Shown: positions 36,858-47,719 of the stretch, one piece after another
How positions within the stretch are numbered: the stretch's first letter is position 1
Layout: every line of letters starts with the position of its first letter
DNA from: Pieris napi
Taxonomy: Eukaryota > Arthropoda > Insecta > Lepidoptera > Pieridae
Assembly: GCF_905475465.1 (NCBI RefSeq)
Contig: NC_062247.1
Coordinates: 12,028,001-12,092,000 of the forward strand
Reading direction: 5' to 3'
DNA: 64,000 nucleotides
Notes under the pieces: generated by a model
Database searches by the model: none
Told to the model about the DNA's origin: nothing
The model's input: only the letters and a program-made list of their open reading frames with translations
Position numbers and translations under genes: made by a program

Positions 36858-36889
36858 CTGATTCTAACAGTTTCAGTCGTTCTCTTTGA
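36858..36889 (-). CDS. Possible very short exon with strong donor, product unknown
   Basis: The minus strand reads ...aatttaccag, then 32 nt open as QRERLKLLES plus one base, then ATCAG|GTGAGTAAC, a near-perfect donor at 36,858/36,857. Without using the acceptor the same frame extends upstream to CSNHEFTSQRERLKLLES after a TAA. The peptide is charged and helical-looking. There is no family match and no partner exon in matching phase nearby, so it remains a weak candidate. Confidence 0.2.
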
Positions 36890-36894
36890 CTGGT

Positions 36895-39225
36895 AAATTC
36901 GTGATTCGAGCATTAAGCCTTTGAAACCTTATTTAGCAGGTGGAAAATAAGGAATGTTATTATTATACTGTTATAATATTCACTTTGGGCCCTGCGTCTG
37001 GACTCACCGAAAGCTCTTAATACCAACTCGGCCTGACCTCATGCCAGCTCCATTAAGCCGTTATACATAATGTATGAATTTTGTTATGCCGTTTGATGTA
37101 AAGCAGCCTAAGGTAGGTTTTACGACAATTTGCTTTATTGTGGATTAATTTGTTTTTCACGAATCCTGAAAGAGTATTAAATAATTAACAAAAATATATA
37201 TTTTCTTATTATTAATTACTTAGACGCAGCCAGGAATGTCTTAAATTATATATACACTGAAGTAATTAATTTTAAATTATTAAAAAAAAAGTTAATACGT
37301 TACTTTGAATATTATATTTTTTAATATTTTGTTTAATATTATTTGCAAGCTGCAACAGCCAGCAATATTTCTCAATTTAAAATTATTAAAAACACTTGAA
37401 AATGAGTCCTAACGAAAATGATAATAACTTTAATTTACAAGTTTTTATTACTTACCAGAAATCCTAACTTTTTATCATCAACAGCCCGTATGCTGATAAT
37501 AAGCTCACTGATGATAAACCTTCAGTGAAGAGTATATAACATAAGTAGTAAGTAGACTAACTATTTACCTTTAAATTACTTTACTATTCATTAAAATCTC
37601 TTAAAATTTTGTGTTTTTATTCACGCAGTCTAAAACCAAACGGAAATCATTACTTCAATGATGAATACTGTTTGACGCATAATTTATTTTGAATTAAAAC
37701 ATTGGTAAAATGTTTGCCGTCCATCAGAAATGGGGATTCTAGGTTAATTGCTAGGTAACCTCTCAAATGAAGCTATCAAATTTACCAATAACCAATTAGC
37801 TAAACGATGAACGGTACGAAAATTGTTATCATTTCACATACTTACAAAATTAATATTATACAATTAATATAACTGATTTAGATAACATTGAACGTAATTT
37901 AGCATTTATAAAAACGATTTCAGTTGGTTTAAATTATAAACTTAAACAGATAAGGTCAATGTTTAATTATTATTATTATATTGAAGTACTATATCATCAT
38001 AAATATATTTTGGTGTGTATTTATTTTAAAAAAACATAACATAATATACCACAAAACTCTTTTAAATAGGATGATATAAATACCTTCCTAGCCGTAAAAC
38101 ATGTATGATCTTAAAATTCCCACTGTGAAGGTGTCTTGAGCCAAAAATCAAATTGATTGACTACAACGGATATATATATTTAAATTCAAAAATAAAACGT
38201 ATAAGGTTGGAATGGTTATATTCTACAGTATCACATATTGTTACCTTGTATTATCAGTATGACCAGCTTAATTTGAAGGTATCAGCTACTAAATACCTCT
38301 ATTGTGCGGTTGAGCGTTTAGTTTAAATCGGAGAAGAACAATTTGTAAACCATCGCAGCTATTGCAATTACGAGAATTGGTCTGCAATAAGCTAATACCA
38401 GCTACAATGGGCTCTTTGCTGGACGCGGATTATTCAATTCAATTCATTGGTATTCAACTTGCATTAAAAAGCGGGACAATCAAAATGTTAAATTATTAAT
38501 AAATTGTGTATTTTTGTATATACAAACGTATAATACAGGCTTTAAAACATTTTAAAGCCTATCTTATACATGAATTAAGTTACTATTATACTAATTTAGA
38601 ATATAAAATATACCAACAAAACGTTCGTACTGAAAGAAAAAGCTTTGCTTAAATAAATAAAAAACTAAATTTGTTAATATCGCTTCATGCAACCTACAAC
38701 TATTTAGCAACAGTAATTACTAAGTGTATCGTTTAGTCTTACCGCTATATAGGAAACCCTAGCATCGGAATAAAATTTAAACTAATATTAAAAAGTTTAC
38801 AAATCTCAATTTATCATAACGTTAGATATTCTAAAGCCAGACATGTTCGCACTAACGACCGCAACTTGGTTTGCAAGCAACGTTCTAAACTGCGGAATAA
38901 TCGCGCACCCAAAGGTTCTCCTTAACGATGATACAAGAAAATTTGCTACCTTTAATATAAATGTTGCTATATTATTAGGTTTACTTGGACATTGGTATAT
39001 AGATGTGCTTCTTTAGTGCATAAGAGGAAAATTCTATTACAAGTTAGTGGTTATAAAAGGAAATATAAATTTGGTTTTAAAAATTTATTTTAAGTAAGAT
39101 CCTCAACTTTGAAATTCGTTCAAAGCACTATTGAAAACAATGTGTTTATACTATTTGGGGGCGCAATGAACACTTGCTAATATAAAGGAAAACATCGCAA
39201 TTGTATAGAATAGGCAGAAGCAGAG
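36895..39225. other. 2.3 kb with no recognised gene or repeat
   Basis: AT-rich noncoding DNA. An 11-bp perfect hairpin with a 2-base loop (aggctttaaaa-ca-ttttaaagcct) lies at 38,537-38,560. Confidence 0.5.
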
Positions 39226-39227
39226 AC

Positions 39228-39372
39228 AGAGGGTAGGAGGATCCTCTGCTGTTAAGGTATACCTCCGGATATGGGCTCAATGCCAGAGGGCTCGCGAGTG
39301 CGTTGGCGGCCTTTTAATATTTGGTACGTTTTTTGCTTGAAGTACCCAAGTCGAATTGGTTCGGAAATACTA
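39228..39372 (-). mobile_element. Jockey-like LINE 3' fragment
   Basis: The plus-strand text gtaggaggatcctctgctgt, tgccagagggctcgcgagtg, cgttggcggccttttaatat and caagtcgaattggttcggaa matches the minus-oriented LINE tails at 10.6 and 52.3 kb. It has diverged, and the coding part is cut after the NQFDLG region. Confidence 0.75.
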
Positions 39373-39374
39373 AA

Positions 39375-40430
39375 GTCAAGATGTGTGTGAGAAACGGAAA
39401 GCTGTAAATTAAAAATAATTCTTAATGCCATGTGTGCTTCGGATAGGTACAGATTAAAATAGGTATTGTAATCTTTGAGTTCTAGTTAACCGATATCTAT
39501 TTCAATATACCAAGTTAAACTTGCTTTACATCAAATGTGTTGACAAAATACCGTTTTCCAAACAGACTAAAGTGATTGGGGCGCTCAATAAGTCTTTTCA
39601 TTAAATTAATAAAGCCACTTAACCAAGTTTCCCAGACTTACAATATAACCCATCCTCGATACCGTTGTCCCCAAGATACGTTGGAAACTTAAGCAGCTTA
39701 CATGCTCTAAGTAATATTCGCAATATTACTTGTCGAGCCAATTTCTGTACGTAGTTATTTGAATAATTGATGCTCTCCTGAACTACTGCAAACGTTTGCT
39801 ATCTGCAATCAAAGGTCTAAGTTGACGCTTCAAAGCTGGCTCTGCTTGCATTTTGATGGGACTCCAATGTTATCACATACAATAGGTGTATGCATATACG
39901 AAAGTATGTATATAAACATATTGAGATGGTTATATTCGTAGAAAAAGCTCACGTATACTATGTACAGTAAATATAATTTGTCTAAAGAGTCACTACGGAA
40001 AACACTCGTACTAGAAATTGGACTAGTAATCACGCTATGGTTCATTCAATGCGATTACCTAGTACTGAGTGCCACTCCCCGAAAAACATACATAAAACAG
40101 CTGTTATTAGTTTGTAATCAAATCTGGGATTAGACGCAATATGTGTCAGTCGTTTTCGCCAGTTTTATGCGAAGTAGTTTTGATTAATTTGTGAAATCAA
40201 AATAATAACATTGAGATACATTTTATAAAATACTAATAATAAAACGTTTGGTCTAACTTGTAAGTAATTTGAGAAATAAAACGCTTTAGGACACTTTACA
40301 TTGAAAGACGTATAATTACGGTTTACGACAACTTTTATTTTTACTTCGTGACATTTTATTTTACGTTCAAATTAAACTTTTTGTTTCATCTTGAATTTAT
40401 ATTTTGCGTTTCATCATACATTGTTGTACT
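39375..40430. other. AT-rich stretch, nothing recognised
   Basis: No feature was recognised in this stretch. Confidence 0.5.
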
Positions 40431-40437
40431 TTTACAG

Positions 40438-40584
40438 GAAAGGAAATTATATGAGATATTATTGCGAATTCATTTCATTACTAGCTTTAACTTTTTAAGC
40501 TCGTTTGTAAATGACTCGAATTGTGTTCTCGATGGTTTCACTTATCAGGCCTTAACTTTACAATTGGTAACACGTATCTATGAG
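40438..40584 (+). CDS. Candidate 147-nt internal exon, product unknown
   Basis: An acceptor with a T-rich tract (cattgttgtacttttacag) ends at 40,437. The next 147 nt, exactly 49 codons, are open with phase 0 at both ends, and stop at TATGAG|GTGAGTATG, a near-consensus donor at 40,584/40,585. The peptide starts ERKLYEILLRIHFITSFNFL and ends TYQALTLQLVTRIYE, with a hydrophobic first half that could be part of a membrane segment. The frame also stays open on both sides (40,348-40,689), which weakens the inference. I do not recognise the family; a chemoreceptor-type membrane protein is only a guess. Confidence 0.3.
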
Positions 40585-40790
40585 GTGAGTATGAAAAACA
40601 AAATATTTCGTCTTTCGTCAGTAGCTCGTTTTGTAGCATTTTTAGTCCAATACAGAAACACCATACCTACTGCCTTTCATACTTTTTGACTTCCCCCTAG
40701 TTCTTGACGTGTACCAATTGATAAATATACAACCGTGCATCGTACTATGACACTTTCAAAAATTATGAGTCATTAAATAATTTATTGATA

Positions 40791-41242
40791 ACTTGCGGAC
40801 CCGACAGACGTTGTCCTGTCTTAACTATGAATATTGATTTCAAATAATGAATTAAAAAATATTTCAGAAACAAAGTTTTTATTATTCTAATGCTTTATGT
40901 TATACAACAATCTTTGTTTGTTTTTCTGGCTCGCATATTATTATATTATCAATATAATAACTCCGATCGAAGCATTTATTTTGAACGATATTAATTTTTC
41001 TTACATCCTCTGACGATATTTGCAGCACGCATTCTGTCAATGTTGTATTCTTGAATTTTCTAATTTTCCGCGCAATTTTTATCTTTTTTTCTTTTATAAG
41101 AAAAAAAGATAAAAATTCAAAAGATAAAAACCTTCTCCTGACAATTACAAACACAACAAAAAAAAAATCAGACAAATCGGTCGAGCCGTTTTCATGTGAT
41201 GTCGTGACAACGAAAACGGGTTTCATTTTTATATATATAGAT
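40791..41242 (+). mobile_element. Repeat starting ACTTGCGGACCCGACAGACGT, full-length copy
   Basis: This is the homologue of 15,374-15,745 but retains the 3' end: aaatcggtcgagccgttttc, atgtgatgtcgtgacaacga, then tttttatatatatagat. It contains an inserted inverted copy (41,074-41,117) that the 15.4 kb copy lacks. The gtcgagccgttt block and TATATAGAT tail are shared with the ACTAGCTGACCCGGCAAAC family, so these are probably related LINE-derived repeats. Noncoding. Confidence 0.85.
41074..41117. repeat. Perfect hairpin, 20-bp stem and 4-base loop
   Basis: Positions 41,074-41,093 (aatttttatctttttttctt) are the exact reverse complement of 41,098-41,117, separated by ttat. It lies inside the repeat copy described at 40,791-41,242. 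Confidence 0.9.
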
Positions 41243-41244
41243 AA

Positions 41245-42830
41245 TTATTATTATTGATAATAATTGATTGGGTTTATTTTATTGAATTACAGATAATGAA
41301 ATCCATATATGCTCTATCCATGACCTTTGTTGCATCTACATAGAACTATCAAATATCAAAGTACATAGAAACAGATACACTATTGTATTTGTAATCTATT
41401 ACGACCCACCACAAGGCATATCCTGGGATACCTTATCTTCAAATTAGAGAATAGATCCATTGAATATCTTCGAAATAACAAAGCAGGCTTTGTGGTCAAC
41501 TCTGTGGTTATCAAGGATTGGTGAAACAATGATGAAGAAGTTTAGAAATCTTTTACTTATACTGCATGTTCAATATTATTTATTTATTTAATTATAAGTA
41601 ATCTTACAGCTAACATACATAATATTACAAAACAAACACTTATACAGTACAAAAAGCCAAGACAGTTTTTTTCTAAAAGTTTTTTTTTCTACGATACAAG
41701 AGTTAAGTTCGGAGGCGATTGTTGGAGGGATGTTTATGTATATGAAACTGTTTGTTTGAAGCTGGGTGTCAATTTGCTTTAATCGTTTAAAACATGAGCT
41801 TATAACTAACATAAAATTAGGGATAGTGGTGGTTGACGCATTAAAAAAACTAACTTGACTTTAAATATTCTAAAATCTAAGTGACGCTTCTGTTACTTAT
41901 AAAGAATATAAGTGTAGTCGAGTTGGACATAATCGAAAACGAGAATGTTATATTACAATTTATGAGTGTGGGAAAAATAAATGGGCTCATTTTGGCTTCA
42001 AGTGTGCGATGATTGGTAACTTTTGGTTTGCGCTTCTAATGCTTAACTAAAATATATAATTATAAATATATGTAATTTAAGTAATGTTAGGTTACAAAAC
42101 TCGAGTTTATTGTCATTAAATTAACTAAGACGTAAACGCATTTCAATGTTTTTATATACAACAAATAGGTAGGTGATTAAGTATATTTTAAAAACATCTC
42201 CCTGTCGACAAGCTTGAGAGCCAGCGCTTGAGTAAGTCATTGTTCTAATAAAATGAACCTTATGCGTTTTGTGACTCAATATTTTTTTAGAATCGGCTTT
42301 ATTATAATATAAACCTTGCAACATTTTACCGATGACAACTAGACATTAACCTAAAAAGCTTGTTGATCACAGTGTACAAGCCGAAAACATGTTTCAAAGA
42401 GCTTTCCCGGGAAGGATTAGGAAGGTTGGGGGGTTGACGTAGGATTACTTGAGCCAATAAACGAATAGCTTCTAAAGAACAAAACACAGTCTTAATACGC
42501 GAACGTGAGCATTTGATGCGTCGTTACTGTGTAAGAGATCTTTATGTAGTCTATAAATACAGACAGAATGTAGAATAGAAGATCTAAAATTTGCGATGGC
42601 TTGCAAGAATGCTTCTTCTTCTTCTATTCTCTCTTTGTTTAGTAGATATCCTAGTTTTATATGCTGAAATATTTTTGCCGTTTTTAATCTTAGATCCTTC
42701 TCATTCTTTACGAGGAAAGAAATAGGAACTCATACTTCTCGCGCGTTAGGTGTTTTTTTTTATAATTGCACTATTTTTTGCAATTAAACTTCATCAATAA
42801 CCGTTATATTTCAGTCAATTTATATAAAAC
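41245..42830. other. AT-rich stretch, nothing recognised
   Basis: No gene or repeat was recognised in this stretch. Confidence 0.5.
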
Positions 42831-42831
42831 C

Positions 42832-43192
42832 ACTAGCTGACCCGGCAAACTTCGTTTTGCCATGTATATTATTTCTAGAAAACATTTTTTAGTTCAATAA
42901 AAATATCTATCAACTATAATAAAAAATAAGGGTCAATCGTAGAGGAGTAAAAATTAAGGGTTGTATATATTTTTGTATGCTGTATCAATAAAAAAATAAA
43001 AACAAAAAAAAATTGTCTAAAAAATAAAAGTCTAGGTGTGGACCACCCTTATCACTTAGGGGTTTGAAAGATAGATAGTAGCCGATTCTCAGCCTTACTG
43101 AATATGCATAAAAATTTCATAAGAATCGGTCGAGCCGTTTCGGAGGAGTATGGGAACGAGCATTGTGACACGAGAATTTTATATATTAGATA
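42832..43192 (+). mobile_element. Dispersed repeat starting ACTAGCTGACCCGGCAAAC (copy 3)
   Basis: This copy starts actagctgacccggcaaact and contains ggtgtggaccacccttatca, cttactgaatatgcataaaa and gtcgagccgtttcggaggag, ending gtgacacgagaattttatat with attagat. It is the best-preserved of the three copies; a likely 5' remnant of a fourth is at 53,386-53,410 (gatgacccagtgaacttcgt). Confidence 0.85.
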
Positions 43193-43194
43193 AT

Positions 43195-43700
43195 AAATTA
43201 TACACCTAAGCCTTTGTCACTATTTGTTAAAACTGGTGTTCATCGAAGCCCATGGACCTGTAACGCCAACAAGGATGGCAAGAGCATTGCTGGTGTTTAG
43301 GGTAGTGGTACACTCTTCTAACAGTAGCAGTTCATGATTGTTCATACATAGTTTAGACGTTTTAGCACCGCTAAACAAAGCTTAAGTGAATTAGGCTTCG
43401 TCAACTTGTTCACATATAGTAAATTTTTAATTGCGCTAAGAAATTGTAAACCTGACAGAGGTACGGAGTTAGGTAACTTTCTTTTGTTTATGTTAGAGAT
43501 TGCGAAGGTAAGTTTGGAACATTGCGGTTTTCATGATCTTAAATTAACGAACGCGGTATTCATTAGTGATTCAAGGTATCGTGCAACTATCCAAGCGGTT
43601 TATTGGGGCAATGCGGGATGATCTACCCTTGATATTAAACATTGTATTTTTAAGAATGATATTAAAAATTAATGGACACAGGAGACAAATGCGTGTATTT
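43195..43700. other. Stretch with a 71-codon frame, nothing recognised
   Basis: A plus-strand frame (43,406-43,621) holds a donor-like GCGAAG|GTAAGT at 43,507/43,508, but I found no convincing acceptor or family. Confidence 0.35.
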
Positions 43701-43704
43701 TTTT

Positions 43705-43965
43705 TTGTTCGGATTAATACCTGCAGCTGAGTTTCATCATCGGACGTCGAGGTAAAATACGAAATTCCACCTGCATCACCTCGACGTCCGCCGTTCCACA
43801 ACTGAGCGTTTTTCAAGGCAGTTTTTGCCGCGCACCACCACTATGTCGAACCAGCTGCCCATTGAAGTATTTCCGAACCAATTCGACTTAGGGTCCTTCA
43901 AGAAAAGAGCGTACCAATTATTATAAGGCCGGCAACGCACTCGCGAGCCCTCTGGCATTGAGAGT
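43705..43965 (+). mobile_element. Jockey-like LINE 3' end
   Basis: The plus strand encodes RQFLPRTTTMSNQLPIEVFP followed by NQFDLGSFKKRAYQLL and a TAA, the C-terminal signature of a jockey-type LINE protein. The ggccggcaacgcactcgcga 3' region follows. The Trp of the usual MWNQLP reads Ser (TCG). Upstream, cggacgtcgaggt at 43,741-43,753 is an exact inverted copy of acctcgacgtccg at 43,778-43,790, so a small inverted duplication sits in the coding tail. It is 5'-truncated and broken. Confidence 0.8.
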
Positions 43966-43967
43966 TT

Positions 43968-44545
43968 TATAAAATAAAAAAAATAGTATTCAATGATTTC
44001 GTGTAATTATTGTAAATGATTTCTAAATGAAGTGTGATTACATTATTAAGTCAATGACTTCTAAAGTAGAAGGCTATCTGGCAATTGTTTTTCAAAGTTA
44101 ATTATTTTTCTCCTGCGCCTTACGATGTGCTTTTAACTTCTCATAAAGTCTAGCTTTTTAAAACAAACACTAGGTCAAATATTTTCCTGTTAGCTGAGCG
44201 TGCCTCGGGCCCAGAGATGTTGCGTTTAAAAGATATAAAATAGTTCTCGACAAAGAAGACTTTACTTTGAGATAAATGAAAAATATAATACCTGAATAGG
44301 TCACAGGTTAATTTAAATCTCTATTAATTTTAATTACAATTAAGTTTCGAGTTTTTTATATTCATTTTTAATTATTTTCGCTCCTTGTTTTTATTACTTC
44401 GTTGAAGCTCGATATTCTTATGCCTGCATAATTCAAGGTTTACTAACAAAGAATGTTAAAAATATTTGACAAAAATGTGCACATTTAAATACAGCCACAA
44501 ATCAAAATATATTTTATGTAAAAGATGAGTGACTTGATTGTAATA
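43968..44545. other. AT-rich stretch, nothing recognised
   Basis: No feature was recognised in this stretch. Confidence 0.5.
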
Positions 44546-44548
44546 TGA

Positions 44549-44834
44549 TATATATGTCGCAGCCAACTAGCTTAATTAGCCGTTCAATTAACAGACTTGC
44601 CTTTTCACTAAACGGCCCGTAGCGTTTGTTACATTTGATAAACTAGCTGGTTGGCCATTCGTACGATACAGTAATTATTTGGCAGAAATTAAAAAGCTAA
44701 ACATATGCCATAAAAATATTTATTTTAAAATTATATTCCTTAATTCACATTATTATTGTCACTACACTCTTCCATTGAAACGGCTAGGCAGTTAATTAAA
44801 CGGCTAATTAAGCTAGTTGGCTGCAACATATATA
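44549..44834. mobile_element. 286-bp element with 44-bp terminal inverted repeats
   Basis: Positions 44,549-44,592 and 44,791-44,834 are inverted repeats with two mismatches in 44 (core gcagccaactagcttaatta then gccgtt). The outer tatatatg is part of the repeat, so target duplication cannot be resolved; TA is possible. A subterminal copy of the end motif (aaactagctggttggcc, about 44,640) lies inside. Noncoding, hence a MITE; superfamily unknown. Confidence 0.75.
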
Positions 44835-45014
44835 CATATAACCATTATTTTACATACAATTTTATATAGAATCAGGCCGACTACAATAACAAACACTCTT
44901 TAATCTTTAGACAATGTTTAATAAGCCTGTATACGTTTATTCAAACAAATATTGATATAAAAGGAAACAAAAATAAAAGATTATTATAATATATAGATAG
45001 CTAGGAACTGTAAT

Positions 45015-45240
45015 ATGTATCTACTCCTTTAAGTGCCTCTCCATTACTGTCTCGTCTGTCTCTTGAAGAGTGTCTTGTCCTGTCTGATGCAGCAACTCTT
45101 TCGCAGTCACAATACCCGTCCTAACGTTGCGAAGCCATGGTTTCTTCCTTTTACCAACAACACCCTTGATTTTACCAAATATAATTAATTGAAGGAGGTG
45201 GTAGCGGTACACGTGGCCCAGGTACTTTCCGTTGTATAAC
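45015..45240 (-). pseudogene. LINE ORF2 C-terminal remnant
   Basis: On the minus strand, YNGKYLGHVYRYHLLQLIIF is followed by GKIKGVVGKRKKPWLRNVR, then TAKELLHQTGQDTLQETDET and a TAG at the end of the LKE tail. The pattern YLGHV.R...L..LI..GKI.G.R..GR...WL.N.R is the familiar C-terminal tail of insect LINE reverse-transcriptase proteins. Only about 75 codons remain. It is not the same family as the jockey-like tails in this window. Confidence 0.75.
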
Positions 45241-45310
45241 GTTCAGCATAACTTTTTCGACATTCCAACTGTTTAAGAGCCTTCTGGAGCCAGCTTATAC
45301 GAATCAGTAA

Positions 45311-45325
45311 TGTGTGTGTGTGTGT
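45311..45325 (+). repeat. Short (TG)n microsatellite
   Basis: A run of seven TG units followed by T, ending at gtttttc. Confidence 0.9.
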
Positions 45326-45329
45326 TTTT

Positions 45330-45880
45330 CGGTAAAATGTGTAACATATATTGCGACAACAATTTAAAGTGTTAAGTTTGTTGTGGCAGAGCTAGAAAAC
45401 CGTTACACAGGTATCTTAAATTTAAAAAGGATCCTCAAACCTAATTACTGTAATATGTACTTGGATTTTATTTTTTTACAACACAAAGCTTTGTAAATTA
45501 TTACAGAATGATGTATATGAAATCCTTTGTATTGTTTGAAACAACATCGGCAAAACATAATCAATTGAACAAAATATTTTGAATTCCTAATTCATATTTC
45601 GTTACAGAACACAAATAAGAGACAAACATGGAATTCAATTAGACCTGAGTTCGCCATGTTAGATTAAGTTATTATGCAAAATTGGCTCCGAGGGTTATTT
45701 CAGTCAAAAATGGACAAATAAAATCCGCATTCTACTAATGACTGTACCTGAAAGGGAAGTAGATATGTTATAAATTATGCTGTGTTGTGCGATTAAGCGT
45801 TGTTTTGCTTTACCACAATTCAGTATCCTGAAGATAATAACTTAGGTGAGTTTCATTTGTTTGTGGTTAGTGAATTGAAA
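45330..45880. other. AT-rich stretch, nothing recognised
   Basis: No feature was recognised in this stretch. Confidence 0.5.
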
Positions 45881-45884
45881 GAGC

Positions 45885-46204
45885 TTATATAAAGGAGATA
45901 AAAAATAAATCAGTGGCGCTACAACCTCTTCAGGTCTTGGCCTCAGATATCTGTATCTGTTTCATGATCATTTTTAAATCTAATAGGCGAGGTGATCAGC
46001 CTCCAGGCCTGACACACCCTCGACTTTTTGGCTCTAAGACATGTCGGTTTCCTCACGATGTTTTCCTTCATTGTTCGAACAAATGTTAAATGCGCACATA
46101 GAAAGAAAGTCCATTGGTGCACATCCAGGGATCCAACCTACGGCTTCTGGTATGAGAGTCGCACGCTGAAGCCACTAGGCCAACACTGCTCTATATAATG
46201 GAGA
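45885..46204 (-). mobile_element. Full-length tRNA-derived SINE with probable target duplication
   Basis: The minus-strand head reads agcagtgttggcctagtggc with tcagcgtgcgactctcatac. The body is complete (agaaagtccattggtgca on plus) and the tail ends gttgtagcgccactgattta. Imperfect direct repeats ttatataaaggaga (45,885-45,898) and ctatataatggaga (46,191-46,204) look like a 14-bp duplication with two changes. Confidence 0.88.
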
Positions 46205-46209
46205 AAGAG

Positions 46210-47560
46210 ATATAGCAAGCAAAGATGGATCTCATACAATGTCTGAAAATCACACGAAGTAAATTATATAAATTGTGGTATTTATCAAGGGTTCCTTCGG
46301 CTGGTTGATCTTACCGATACGTCTCTTTAAGTGAAATTAGGGATGAAACCAATAAGTGATAGACAATTTTGCGGATCAGTGATTTCCTGAATAAACAGGC
46401 ATTTGAAACGACTTAAATGTTTCACTGTATTTTTTAACTTTAATTATAATCTGATTAATTAGTTTCTATCTGGTTTTGCTAAAACACTAATGCCTCTAAC
46501 GTTAGTTGTTACAAAAAGAGATTGTTAAAGTGCAATGAAAAAAAGAGATTTCCTAAAAATAGGGAAAGCCGAAATTCCTATCTAAATTTAAAATATAACA
46601 TAGATTAAAAAGTCGTTCAAGAAAATTAAATACTACAAACAACCGTGGACATTTTGGCCCATGGAAACATACACACACTTATAAGATTTAGGTCGCAAGC
46701 ATCATACTTTTATTCAAAGTACATATACATACATATCATAAGGATAACATCATTTTTAATGTTAGTTAAATAGTATTAATAACGCTGCGAATAGACCATA
46801 ATATTAACTGTAGTTTTGGCAAATTGAACCTGTTATTAAAGTACGCATTTACCGGGTTAATTGTGCTGTTTTTGTTCGTAATTGTTTATATCTAAACCGA
46901 TTAATTAGATAAATTTACATTGTTATTTCATCAATTTCACAAAATGGTCTATTATAGCAGTATATTTTACAATATGAAAACAAAGACTAATGTTGCTTTA
47001 TATAAAATGAGATTCCAAGTTAACATGATATTTTTGCTTCATATTGTTTTGATGGATGTAATATAATATTATAAGAGCTACAATTCGCAACAAGGCTTAT
47101 GGGCCAACACCGCACTCGCGGACCGTGCATACGAACTACTAATTTGTTTTTAACATTCTTATTATGATTTCGTAATTTTTTCCATAATGCACTATATACT
47201 ATGCAACATAGTAATAGAACCTTTATTTATTTTAAATAAACCAGCCATATAGGCCGCTAGTTCCTAATATAATGATTTTGTACAAAATATGCACTGATTG
47301 TGGTTATCGAAAGCCATACCCTTTCGATTCACAAAACCCGATAAACTTATTTACTATAACCATAAAACGGGTATAAAACGGAAAACTGCCGGAATAATCG
47401 TTTTTAATTAAATATTTAACGTTACACTCTTTAGTTTATCTTGCGTAATTCGCTGATGTTTATCGAATATTACTATAGTAACAAAAATAATAATAATAAA
47501 GCCTTTTTTCATTTCCATATCCTTAATTTCCATTTCAAATGTTGTTAGTATTTACTTATA
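46210..47560. other. AT-rich stretch, nothing recognised
   Basis: No gene or repeat was recognised in this stretch. Confidence 0.5.
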
Positions 47561-47564
47561 GATA

Positions 47565-47700
47565 GCTAAATGGTATGGCCTTTGCATATGGACCTTTCTA
47601 GACTACTATCTTTGTCAATGTTCTTTCTGCTATTTCTATTAAGTCATCGGCCCGCCTTCTTTTTGGCCTGCAGACTCTTTTTTTTCTGGGAGGTCCCTTC
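47565..47700 (-). pseudogene. RTE-type LINE C-terminal remnant
   Basis: Minus-strand frame 47,672-47,598 reads CRPKRRRADDLIEIAERTLT then KIVV and a TAG. This matches the RTE tail GRPK.RW.DD(L/I)..IA.......A, with the Trp of RW changed to Arg. It is shorter and more decayed than the copy at 6.5 kb. Confidence 0.65.
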
Positions 47701-47719
47701 CCGTCCCTTCATGTTGTCT

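Noticed and set aside
43406..43621. 71-codon plus ORF with GCGAAG|GTAAGT donor as an exon
   Set aside because: A donor is present but no T-rich acceptor in phase, and the frame continues past the donor with no change in composition.
46300..46340. rRNA fragment suggested by ggctggttgatcttaccga
   Set aside because: A short chance resemblance to the 18S 5' end (ctggttgatcctgcc); the following sequence does not match rRNA.
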